Program-made: the position numbers and the translations under genes | Shown: positions 16,237 through 26,240 of the stretch, piece by piece | How the letters are laid out: every line of letters starts with the position of its first letter | Numbering within the stretch: position 1 is the stretch's first letter | Origin: Azospirillum oryzae | Lineage (GTDB): Bacteria; Pseudomonadota; Alphaproteobacteria; Azospirillales; Azospirillaceae | Length of the DNA: 64,000 nt | Assembly: GCF_900177515.1 (NCBI RefSeq) | Contig: NZ_FXAK01000010.1 | Coordinates: forward strand, 555,486 to 619,485 | Direction: 5' to 3' | The notes under the pieces: generated by a model | The model's database searches: none | What the model was told of the DNA's origin: nothing | The model's input: the letters and a program-made list of their open reading frames with translations, nothing else

Positions 16237-19040
16237 GCGGCACCTTTCTGTTCGGTCAGCGTCTGCTGCAGCGCAAAGAGCAGCGCGTCACGGTCGAACT
16301 TGGCGACATAGTCGTTGAAACCGGCGATCCGGCCGCGGTCGAGATCGCGGGCACTGGCGTGGCTGGACAGCGCCACCATCGGCACACGCTGCCAGCGGCT
16401 GCCGTGGCGCACCGCCTCGGCGAAGTCGAAGCCGCTCATGCCCGGCATCTCGATGTCGGAGACGATGACGTCGAAGTCCTCGCCCGCCTCGCAGAGCGCC
16501 AGCGCGTCGCCGGCATTCTCCACCGCCGTCACGTCGTAACCGGCGACCGACAGCAGCGGCGTCAGCAGGTTGCGGAAGAAGGGGCTGTCGTCGACCAGCA
16601 GCACGCGCTGCAGCTTCTCCTCCTCGAACCCCTCCTGGGCGGAGGAACCGAACCAGTCCTTGTAGGCCTGGGTCAGGAAGAAGCCGGCGTCGATCACCTC
16701 GGTCGCCTTGCCGGCGATGATGGCCGACCCCATCAGGCCGGGACGCTCCGCGGCCAGCTGGACGTTCAGCTTCTCCTCGACGATGTCGACGATCTCGTCG
16801 ACGATCAGGCCCATCGAGCGGTCGCCGTCGGCGAAGACCAGGACCGGCTGGCGGCCTTCGCTGCCGACAACGAAGTTCGGGTCGATCGGCACCAGCGGCA
16901 TCAGCTTGCCGCGGTACTGGACCACCGGCAGGCCGTTCGACAGCTCGACCGTGGCGAGATCGACGTCCTCCAGGCGGGCGACCAGCGACAGCGGGACCGC
17001 CTTGGGCGCGCCCTCGCCGGCGCGGAACAGCAGGAGCGCCATCTTGTCCTCCTGGCGCTGGGTCTGGACCGCGGTGGTCTCCTTGCCGGCGGCCTCGCCC
17101 ATCGCCATCTCGCCGGTGGCCGACGCGATGCCGTTGGGGTCCAGGATCATGATGACCGAGCCGTCGCCCAGGATGGTGTTGCCCGAGAACATCTCGATGT
17201 GGCGCAGGATCGGCGCCACCGGCTTCACCACGATTTCCTCGGTGTCGAACACGCGATCGACCATGATGCCGAAGGTGTAGGTGCCGACCTGGGTGACGAC
17301 GATGAAGGTCTCGTCCTCGGTCTTGGCGGCGCCCTCGCTGTCGTCTAGCCGCAGCAGCTGCTGCAGCGACACCAGCGGCAGCAGGCGGTTGCGCAGGCGC
17401 AGCACCGGCGTGCCCTTCAGCCGTTCGATGGTGTGCTCGCTGTCGGACGCGGCGCGCACCAGCTCGACCACGCTGATCTGCGGGATGGCGAAGCGTTCGC
17501 CGGCGCACTCCACGATCAGGGCCGAGACGATGGCCAGCGTCAGCGGGATCTTGATGACGAAGGTCGAGCCCTTGCCCTGGGCCGACTTGATCTCGATCGT
17601 GCCGCCGATCTTCTCGATGTTGGTCTTCACCACGTCCATGCCGACGCCGCGGCCCGACACGTTGGTGACCTTGGCGGCGGTGGAGAAGCCCGGCTTCATG
17701 ATGAACTGGATGATCTGCTGGTCGGTCATCGAGGCCAGCTCGCCTTCCGACGCCATCCCGTTCTGGATCGCCTTCTGCTTGATCCGGTCGATGGCAAGGC
17801 CCTTACCGTCGTCCTGGATCTCGATGATGATGTGGCCGCCTTCGTGATAGGCGTTCAGCGTGATGCGGCCGGTCTCCGACTTGCCGGCCTTCAGGCGCTC
17901 CGCCGGAATCTCCAGGCCATGGTCGGCGCTGTTGCGCACCATGTGGGTCAGCGGGTCCTTGATCAGCTCCAGCACCTGACGGTCCAGCTCGGTGTCGGCG
18001 CCGAGCATCTGGAGGTCGATCTTCTTGTTCAGTTCGTGCGCCAGATCGCGCACCAGACGCGGCAGCTTGGCCCAGGCGTTGCCGATGGGCTGCATGCGCG
18101 TCTTCATGACGCCTTCCTGCAGCTCCGACGTCACATGGTTCAGGCGCTGCAGCGGGGCGGCGAACTCGCTCTCCTTCTGCGACCGCAGGATCTGCAGCAG
18201 CTGGTTGCGGGTCAGCACCAGCTCCGACACCATGGTCATCAGGTTTTCGAGCAGGTCGACGTTGACGCGGATGGTCTGCGCGGCAACCGCCGATTCCTTG
18301 GTCGCGGCCTCGGCGCCGGCATCGGCGGCACCGCCACCAGCCGAGCCGCCGGCCGAACCGCCGCCACTCGCCATCGGGGCGACCGGGGCCGGCATCTTGG
18401 CGGCGGCCGGCTCGGCGTCGGGCACGACGAGGTCCTGCGACGGGGCCGGCTCCTCGGCCGGCTCGGGCGCGCGGGTGGCGACCGCGGTGCCGGCGGCGGG
18501 CGCGGCGGCCGGAGCGGGAATGTCGTTCGGGCCGGGGGTGGCGTTCCACAGCGCCTCAAGCTCGTCCAGCGTCACCGGACGGGACTCCGACGCGGCGACC
18601 GCGGGGGCGGTCGGCGGCGGCGGCGGGGGCGGAGCGGCGGCGGCCGGGGCGGGGCCGCCCAGCTTGCCTTCGGCGCACAGGTTCAGCCGCTCGATCAGCG
18701 GCAGGTCGTCGCCCGGCGGCTCCGCCTCGGTCGCTTCCAGGACCGCCAGCAGGCTCTTGATGGTGTCCAGAGCCTGCAGGATCAGCGACACCGCTTCCGG
18801 GTTGATCGTCAGTTCGCCGTCGCGGAACTTGCCCAGCACGTTCTCCGACGCGTGCGCCACCTTTTCCAGGCGGGGCAGGCCGAGGAAGCCGCAGGTGCCC
18901 TTGATGGTGTGAACGAGCCGGAAGATGTTCGACAGCAGTTCCGGATTGTTGGGGTTCTGCTCCAACCGGACCAACTCGACGTCCAGCACCGAGAGGTTTT
19001 CGTTGGTTTCCGTCAGAAATTCGGACAGCAGATCATCCAT
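16233..19040 (-). CDS. cheA: Hybrid chemotaxis kinase CheA with C-terminal receiver
   Basis: 935 residues. Order: Hpt domain 1-105 with His44 (LVHTIKGTCGFLG); a long Ala/Pro-rich linker about 150-290; dimerisation domain; ATPase domain with DPLTHMVRNSADHG, DDGKGL and GRGVGMDVVK; two CheW-like regions; and a C-terminal receiver (LLVDDSPFFRNLL, VSDIEMPGMSG, about 810-930). The attached receiver is typical of alphaproteobacterial hybrid CheA and can divert or buffer phosphoryl groups. First gene of the che operon, start at 19040. Confidence 0.95.
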   Translation of the reverse strand: MDDLLSEFLTETNENLSVLDVELVRLEQNPNNPELLSNIFRLVHTIKGTCGFLGLPRLEKVAHASENVLGKFRDGELTINPEAVSLILQALDTIKSLLAVLEATEAEPPGDDLPLIERLNLCAEGKLGGPAPAAAAPPPPPPPTAPAVAASESRPVTLDELEALWNATPGPNDIPAPAAAPAAGTAVATRAPEPAEEPAPSQDLVVPDAEPAAAKMPAPVAPMASGGGSAGGSAGGGAADAGAEAATKESAVAAQTIRVNVDLLENLMTMVSELVLTRNQLLQILRSQKESEFAAPLQRLNHVTSELQEGVMKTRMQPIGNAWAKLPRLVRDLAHELNKKIDLQMLGADTELDRQVLELIKDPLTHMVRNSADHGLEIPAERLKAGKSETGRITLNAYHEGGHIIIEIQDDGKGLAIDRIKQKAIQNGMASEGELASMTDQQIIQFIMKPGFSTAAKVTNVSGRGVGMDVVKTNIEKIGGTIEIKSAQGKGSTFVIKIPLTLAIVSALIVECAGERFAIPQISVVELVRAASDSEHTIERLKGTPVLRLRNRLLPLVSLQQLLRLDDSEGAAKTEDETFIVVTQVGTYTFGIMVDRVFDTEEIVVKPVAPILRHIEMFSGNTILGDGSVIMILDPNGIASATGEMAMGEAAGKETTAVQTQRQEDKMALLLFRAGEGAPKAVPLSLVARLEDVDLATVELSNGLPVVQYRGKLMPLVPIDPNFVVGSEGRQPVLVFADGDRSMGLIVDEIVDIVEEKLNVQLAAERPGLMGSAIIAGKATEVIDAGFFLTQAYKDWFGSSAQEGFEEEKLQRVLLVDDSPFFRNLLTPLLSVAGYDVTAVENAGDALALCEAGEDFDVIVSDIEMPGMSGFDFAEAVRHGSRWQRVPMVALSSHASARDLDRGRIAGFNDYVAKFDRDALLFALQQTLTEQKGAA

Positions 19041-19244
19041 GTCGCATTCCCCAGGCCCAATGTTTATGGTCCGCGCCGGCCTGCGGCTCGAACGGACGGC
19101 TTTGCCGGCCGCCGGTTGCGCTCCAGTCCAGGTAGGGTGGGAGCCTGTCAAACACTGATTAAGAGAACCTTACCTCTTCCGATAGGGAGTCCTCCGGGAG
19201 GTTCCACCGGTAGGAGCGGGGTTCCATTGTCACAGGGAGGATCG

Positions 19245-19418
19245 ATGACCGACGCCGAACTCGCCCAAGCCGTGCGCGAAGCCGTGGAACGCCTCAACGC
19301 CGCGCTGGCGGAGGCCGCGCGCCACAATTTGGCGGTCACGCTGCGCACCACGTCCCACCAGACCACCGGCGGGGTGGAGCAGGTCGTGCTGGAGCCGCGG
19401 ATCTTCAAGCAGCTGTAG
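19245..19418 (+). CDS. Small helical protein, unknown function
   Basis: 57 residues with a strong GGGAGGATCG ribosome site. Residues 1-27 form an alanine-rich amphipathic helix, the rest is polar (TTSHQTTGGVEQVVLEPRIF). Divergent from cheA and convergent with chpT (7 bases between stops). No family recognised. Confidence 0.5.
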   Translation: MTDAELAQAVREAVERLNAALAEAARHNLAVTLRTTSHQTTGGVEQVVLEPRIFKQL

Positions 19419-19424
19419 GAAGCG

Positions 19425-20108
19425 TCACCATTCGGCGGTGAAGACCAGCCGCTCGCTGCTTTCGGTGGCGACGGCGATGCGGAAGCCGTCGCTCTCGGCC
19501 AGCCGGCCGGCGAGATAGGCGTGGATGGTGCGCGGGGTCAGCGCCTCGGCCCCCGCCGTGCCGGCCAGCGCCGCCGCGGCCTCCGGGTTGAGCGTGCCCG
19601 GCCGCCCGGCGGCGGTCACGGTGATGCGGCCGGCGGTCTCGTCGCCCTCGGCGGCGACGGAGACCAGCCCGCCATGGGTCAGCGCCTCGTCCGCCAGCAT
19701 CACCAGATTCAGCACCAGCTTCACCACGCCGCGGCGCTGGGCGGTCATGTCGTGGGGCACCCGCTCCGGCCAGTCGAGCCGGGTGCGCCCGCCCTCGACA
19801 TAGCCGGCCGCGGCGGCGCGGGCGTCGCCGAATCCCTTCTGGTCTCGCCCGGCCAGCCCATAGGCCAGCCGGAACACCCGCAGCCGGCGGTCCGCCTGGC
19901 CGGAGGAATGGTCGATCAGCTTCACCGCCTCGCCCAGGAATCCCCCGACGGCGGGGCCGCCATCCTCGTCCTCCTGCATCTCCTCGATCAGTTCCAGGCC
20001 GTTGCGGATGGCGCCGACCGGGCTGACCAGATCGTGGCAGAGCTTGGACGCCAGCAGTTCCAGCACGCGGATGTCGACGCTGACGGGGCGGGAGGACGAA
20101 TCGGTCAC
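19425..20108 (-). CDS. chpT: Histidine phosphotransferase ChpT
   Basis: 227 residues. Relays phosphate from the hybrid kinase CckA to CtrA and CpdR. The phosphorylated His25 sits in SKLCHDLVSPVGAIRNGLEL, which is very close to the ChpT signature; the rest is a degenerate ATPase-like domain without N, G1 or G2 boxes. GTG start at 20108 with GGAG upstream. Its placement beside the che operon and 8 kb from ctrA fits control of motility in this group. Confidence 0.88.
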   Translation of the reverse strand: MTDSSSRPVSVDIRVLELLASKLCHDLVSPVGAIRNGLELIEEMQEDEDGGPAVGGFLGEAVKLIDHSSGQADRRLRVFRLAYGLAGRDQKGFGDARAAAAGYVEGGRTRLDWPERVPHDMTAQRRGVVKLVLNLVMLADEALTHGGLVSVAAEGDETAGRITVTAAGRPGTLNPEAAAALAGTAGAEALTPRTIHAYLAGRLAESDGFRIAVATESSERLVFTAEW

Positions 20109-20230
20109 AGGGCGGACTCCGGGAAAAAGGAACGGCGACGGCGTGGTGCCGGAGACTCTATACTCTCCGGGCGCCGCCGCACAGGCGGTCGCATTTCCTA
20201 TGTAGAATAGCGGCATGGATGGGACGCGAC

Positions 20231-20410
20231 ATGGACGATTCGCTGGTGCCCGGCGCCTGGGTGCGCCACCCGGACCAGCCCGACTGGGGGCTGGGACAGG
20301 TGCAGTCGGCCATCCGCAACCGCATCACGGTGAATTTCGAGCATGCGGGCAAGGTGCTGATCGATTCGGATGTCATTGCGCTGACGGTGGTCGATCCGGA
20401 CGAGATCTGA
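20231..20410 (+). CDS. DUF3553-family small protein
   Basis: 59 residues. PGAWVRHPDQPDWGLGQVQS followed by ITVNFEHAGK is the core of DUF3553, a small beta-barrel also found in UvrD-like helicases (CarD/Tudor-like). Probably binds DNA, RNA polymerase or another protein; role unknown. I chose the ATG at 20231, which has GGATGGGA upstream and matches the family's N-terminus, over 20219. Confidence 0.75.
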   Translation: MDDSLVPGAWVRHPDQPDWGLGQVQSAIRNRITVNFEHAGKVLIDSDVIALTVVDPDEI

Positions 20411-20521
20411 AGTCCGGCACTGGGGTTTGGGGCTGGACACTCCGGGAAAGCGCGGATTGCGCGGCAGCGGCGGCTTTGCTTTTATGCGAATGATTTCGGA
20501 CGCCTGTTTGGGAGAGACCAC

Positions 20522-20644
20522 ATGAAGGCAATGATCCTCGGCTTCGCCGCCGCGGCGGTGATCGCGCTGGGCACGGCTGCGGCGTTGAACGCCGTCGGCC
20601 ATTCGACCGCGGAGCGTTATTCCAGCACCTCCGTCCGCCTGTAG
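20522..20644 (+). CDS. 40-residue single-pass membrane protein
   Basis: A very short gene with a good GGGAGAGACC ribosome site. Residues 1-22 (MKAMILGFAAAAVIALGTAA) form one transmembrane or signal segment; a short polar tail follows. Lies 111 bases after the DUF3553 gene. Function unknown. Confidence 0.5.
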   Translation: MKAMILGFAAAAVIALGTAAALNAVGHSTAERYSSTSVRL

Positions 20645-20745
20645 GGGAATATCCAACCGCTCCATTCCACGAAAAGGCGACTTCCGGCTGCCCGGCGCAC
20701 GGTGTAGGATCGGTCGATCCATGACCGGACACGGCGGGGCATTGC

Positions 20746-22569
<1,824 letters not shown>

Positions 22570-22578
22570 GGGACTATG

Positions 22579-23508
22579 TTAAGTGCGTCGTGCCCTGCCG
22601 ACGATGACCAGGGCAATGCCGCCCAGCACGGCGGCCGACGACAGCGCCAGGACCGGCGTGATCCGCTCGCCCAGCGCCAGCACCGCGGCCAGTGCGGTGA
22701 TGACCGGGACGCTCAGCTGGACCGAGGCGGCGCGGGCGGCGGTCAGGGCGGGCAGCGCCGCATACCAGATGGAATAGCCGACGCCCGACGCCAGCGCCCC
22801 CGACAGCACCGCATAGACCAGCCCGCCGGAATCCCAACGCACGCCTCCGCCGAACAGCGGGCCGACCAGAGCGGCCATCAATGCAAGAGCCGCCGCCATC
22901 GGCGCGGCGCGCAGGAAGTTGCCGGCGGTGGTCGCGATGGGGTCGCGGCTGCTGCGCCCCAGCAGGGAATAGACGCCCCAGGCGGCACCGGCCGCCACCA
23001 TCAGCACCGCCCCCAGCGGGTCCGGCGCCGACAGACCGGGCGCCAGCAGCAGCGCCAGACCGCCGAGCGCCAGCGCCAGACCGCCCCACTGCAGCGGCAC
23101 CAGCCTTTCGCCGCGATAGAGCCCGACCAGGATCATGGTCGCCTGCACCGCCCCGAACAGCAGCAGCGCCCCGGTCCCAGCCGTCATGGTCAGATAGGCG
23201 AAGGAGAAGGCGGCGGCATAGGCCAGCAGCGCCGCCGCCCCGCGCCAGCTTCCCGCCCCCGCTTTCGCATGGCCGGTGGCGCGGGCGATCAGCCACAGGC
23301 TGGCGGCCCCCGACGCGATGCGCACCAGGGTGAAGCCGGCCGGGTCGATGGCGGTCTGGGTCAGCGCCAGCCGGCACAGGATGGAGTTGGCGGCGAAGGC
23401 CAGCATCGCCAGCAGGGTCAGCAGCGCCGCCCGCCCGGCGCCGGGAATGGCCGGGTGCGGGGCCGGGACCGGAGTCGGAACGGCCCCCATCTTATCGCTC
23501 GCCGCCAT
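22579..23508 (-). CDS. EamA/DMT-family exporter
   Basis: 309 residues with ten predicted membrane helices in two EamA repeats (first ends near GERLVPLQWGG, second near GERITPVLALSS, the conserved G-E-x-hydrophobic motif). Inner-membrane drug/metabolite transporter; substrate unknown. Convergent with the histidine kinase, nine bases apart. Confidence 0.85.
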   Translation of the reverse strand: MAASDKMGAVPTPVPAPHPAIPGAGRAALLTLLAMLAFAANSILCRLALTQTAIDPAGFTLVRIASGAASLWLIARATGHAKAGAGSWRGAAALLAYAAAFSFAYLTMTAGTGALLLFGAVQATMILVGLYRGERLVPLQWGGLALALGGLALLLAPGLSAPDPLGAVLMVAAGAAWGVYSLLGRSSRDPIATTAGNFLRAAPMAAALALMAALVGPLFGGGVRWDSGGLVYAVLSGALASGVGYSIWYAALPALTAARAASVQLSVPVITALAAVLALGERITPVLALSSAAVLGGIALVIVGRARRT

Positions 23509-23625
23509 GATTGTTTCCCTCGCAACCGGTCCAGCCCAGCTAGCCGCAGGGCCGCCGCCCTGTCAAATGCCGAGCCTCGTCGCTCCCGTCCGACTTTGGT
23601 CGGACGCAGAGGTCATGAGGACGAG

Positions 23626-24657
23626 TCAGGAGGACGGGCCATGCAGGGCGAAGAGCAGCAGGTAGGTGCGCTGCAGCGGGCTGAAATTGTTGTCGGAGAT
23701 CAGATAGACCAGCGTTTCCCCCGCCGGCCCCGGCCGGGTGGCGATGCCTTCGAAATTGTCGTTCACCAGCGGCGGCTCCAGCCGCCCAAGCTCCTCGCCG
23801 TCCACCACCGCGCCGGCGGTCAACTGGCCCGGCGCCACGCGGACCAGCCGCGACGACCAGCCGCCCAGCAGCGACACCCAGCGCTCCAGCACCAGAACGC
23901 CGCCGTCCGGCAGCGGCGCGACGGAGGTCGGGCGGTAGCGCGGAGCGGCGAGATAGGTGAAGGGCTGCCAATCGGCGGCACTGCGCGGAACCCCGTCTCC
24001 CTTGATCCCCACCCGGGTAATCCAGGCGCGGCGCTCCCGGCGGCCGTCATCACTCCCCTCCTCCATGGCGAGCAGCCGCCCGTCGGGAAGGCGGGTCAGT
24101 GCCTCCAGCCCACCATTCTCCGGCGCGCTGTCCATGCCCGGCGGCAGCGGAATGGGTGTCGGCGTACCCTCCGGCCCTCGCTCGCCGTCCTTATAGCGGA
24201 GGATGCGGTGGTCGCGCTCCAGCGAGACCAGCCAGCCGCCGTCGGGCAGCCGCGTCAGATCCTCCGCATCGGTGCGGTGCTTGCTGTGGGAGGTTCCCTC
24301 CTCGATCGTCAGCGGACGGGAATGGAGATCGGAGAGGCCGGTCAGCCGCCCCCCGGCATCGGTTTGCAGCCGGCCATCCACCACCAGCCCGGTGTCGCCG
24401 ATGGCGACGAAACGGTCGCCGGCCGGGTCCACCGACAGGCCGGACAGGCCGCCGACCCGGTCGCCCCCGGCGATGTCCAGCCCGCCCAGAAAGCGCAGCG
24501 GCCCGACCGCCAGCCTGCCCGACCGCCCGCGGTCGAGCGGAACCGCGGCGGCCTTGACCGATTCGGGCTCCCCGCCGCCGGCACCGACCACGGCGACGCA
24601 GCCGCCGGACAGGGCCACCAGCAGCAGGCTCCATACAACTGTCTTTCGCATCGTCAT
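23626..24657 (-). CDS. Exported esterase-like/phytase-like beta-propeller protein
   Basis: 343 residues. N-terminal signal (VVWSLLLVALSGGC) with a possible but non-ideal lipobox. The body carries LSGLSVDPAGDRFVAIGDTG, DAEDLTRLPDGG, NGGLEALTRLPDGRLLAMEE and NDNFEGIATR, the repeating signatures of the esterase-like activity of phytase family. Probably a periplasmic or lipid-anchored phosphoesterase; the substrate is not known. The start is uncertain between 24657 and 24651. Confidence 0.8.
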   Translation of the reverse strand: MTMRKTVVWSLLLVALSGGCVAVVGAGGGEPESVKAAAVPLDRGRSGRLAVGPLRFLGGLDIAGGDRVGGLSGLSVDPAGDRFVAIGDTGLVVDGRLQTDAGGRLTGLSDLHSRPLTIEEGTSHSKHRTDAEDLTRLPDGGWLVSLERDHRILRYKDGERGPEGTPTPIPLPPGMDSAPENGGLEALTRLPDGRLLAMEEGSDDGRRERRAWITRVGIKGDGVPRSAADWQPFTYLAAPRYRPTSVAPLPDGGVLVLERWVSLLGGWSSRLVRVAPGQLTAGAVVDGEELGRLEPPLVNDNFEGIATRPGPAGETLVYLISDNNFSPLQRTYLLLFALHGPSS

Positions 24658-24830
24658 CGCGCGACTCTTGTCAGTGCAATCGAAAGACACAATCTTTCTT
24701 TTGAGGATGCTTTCGTGCATATGGCGACCTGCGGCGCGACCGTTACGGCACATCCATCATACCGGCTAGGCGCGGCGGATTACTCCCTCAGAACCGATGG
24801 GGTCCGCGGGACAAGCGCTTAGATTGACGA

Positions 24831-25619
24831 ATGTTTTCGACGATGCCTATCCATGACGACCGAGCCGAGCCCGTTCCCATGCCGATGCTTCCGCGGTCGC
24901 AGACCGCCTATTCTCCTCCGGACCAGACCGGCGACGGCGTCGCGCCCGGCGCGTCTGGCGGCGTGCCCGGCGGCGAGGCCGGCGGCATGCCCTTGGCCGA
25001 CCGGCTGACGGCGCGCATCCAGGAGTTGGAAGCGGAGCTGCGGGAACTGCAGCACCGCGCCAAGAACAGCCTGCAGCTGGTCATCAGCCTGCTGAAGCTG
25101 CAGGCCGGCCGCATCCGCGACCCCGACGCCCGCGCCGCCTACGAGCAGACGATGGTCCGCATCGAGGCGCTGGCCATCCTCTACCGCCAGCTGCACGAGA
25201 GCGGCGCCGGCACCCATGTCGACCTCGGCCGCTACGTCACCGCGCTGTGCGAGGCGGTGCGGGAAGGCACGCCCGGCGCCCTGTCGCGCGTGCCGGTGAC
25301 CGTCAATTCCGACCCGATCCAGATCGGCCTGTACGAGGCGATGCCGCTCGGCCTCATCACCGCGGAGCTGGTGACGAACTGCCTGCACCACGCCTTCCCC
25401 GACGACGGCTGGATCCGCATCACCGTGCGCCAGCAGGACGACAGCGGCCGTGCCCGCCTGACGGTCGAGGACAACGGCCGTGCGCTCCCCGCCGGCTTCG
25501 ACACCACCTCCGAAGACGGGATGATGCTGGCCGAGGCGCTGGCCGGCCAGCTCGGCGACACGCTGTCCACCGACAGCGACGCCGCCGGCACCACCGCCAG
25601 CGTCAGCTTCCCGGTCTGA
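24831..25619 (+). CDS. HisKA_2-family sensor histidine kinase (cytoplasmic)
   Basis: 262 residues. A Pro/Gly-rich N-terminus of about 55 residues, a coiled stretch, then the HisKA_2 signature LQHRAKNSLQLVISLLKLQA with His75, and an ATPase domain with N box GLITAELVTNCLHHAFP and G1 VEDNGRALP. These kinases often act in general stress or light responses. No sensor domain or partner regulator is visible. No strong ribosome site; ATG at 24843 is an alternative start. Confidence 0.8.
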   Translation: MFSTMPIHDDRAEPVPMPMLPRSQTAYSPPDQTGDGVAPGASGGVPGGEAGGMPLADRLTARIQELEAELRELQHRAKNSLQLVISLLKLQAGRIRDPDARAAYEQTMVRIEALAILYRQLHESGAGTHVDLGRYVTALCEAVREGTPGALSRVPVTVNSDPIQIGLYEAMPLGLITAELVTNCLHHAFPDDGWIRITVRQQDDSGRARLTVEDNGRALPAGFDTTSEDGMMLAEALAGQLGDTLSTDSDAAGTTASVSFPV

Positions 25620-25634
25620 AGAGACTCACTCCCC

Positions 25635-26024
25635 TCAGTGCCGGTGCCCATCATCGTGCTGATGGCCATCATCATGCTCGTGCGGGTGTGCCGGTTCCGG
25701 CGCCGGGTCCAGCGTGCCGGCGAACCAGCCCTGGATGGCCCGCACCGGGTCGGTCTCCGTCGTCGTCACCGGTTCGATGCCGCGGCGCTTCATATGGGCG
25801 ACGAATCCGGCGCCGGACGAGCCGGTGATGACCACCCGCACCGCGTCGATCGGGTGGGGCCGGCCGTCGCCGCAGAGGTGCAGCACCTCCTCCTCCCCCA
25901 ACTCGATCCGCCCGGTCTCGACCGGGTCGCTGCCGGCCTCGGCCTCATAGACCAGGAAACGGCGGGTGCGGCCGCCATGGGTGGCGATGGTGGCGAAATC
26001 CTTGGTGCCGACGGCGATCTTCAT
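25635..26024 (-). CDS. NifX/NifB-type dinitrogenase cofactor-binding family protein with His-rich tail
   Basis: 129 residues. Residues 1-105 match the dinitrogenase iron-molybdenum cofactor-binding fold (MKIAVGTKDFATIATHGGRTRRF, and VVITGSSGAGFVAHMKRRGIEP near the end of the domain). The C-terminus is a metal-binding His/Asp run of the type HPHEHDDGHQHDDGHRH. Cytoplasmic; may carry FeS or molybdenum cofactor intermediates or simply bind metals. No other nif genes are in the window. Start at 26024. Confidence 0.8.
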   Translation of the reverse strand: MKIAVGTKDFATIATHGGRTRRFLVYEAEAGSDPVETGRIELGEEEVLHLCGDGRPHPIDAVRVVITGSSGAGFVAHMKRRGIEPVTTTETDPVRAIQGWFAGTLDPAPEPAHPHEHDDGHQHDDGHRH

Positions 26025-26240
26025 GCTCTGCGGTCCCCTCGAGGGTGGTGCCCGGCGACGGCCCAGTCCTGCCACACCCGATCCCCGCCCGCACTGAGCG
26101 AGGTCAATCGGCGGATTTTTCGACCGGCGGCGTGGTCCGGGTGGCTGCAATTCCCACCGGCTTTCACCAAATGGCGAAGGGTGGGGAAGGATTGGCCTTC
26201 CCACATGTTATGACCCAGGACACGCAGCCGATCGGACACC

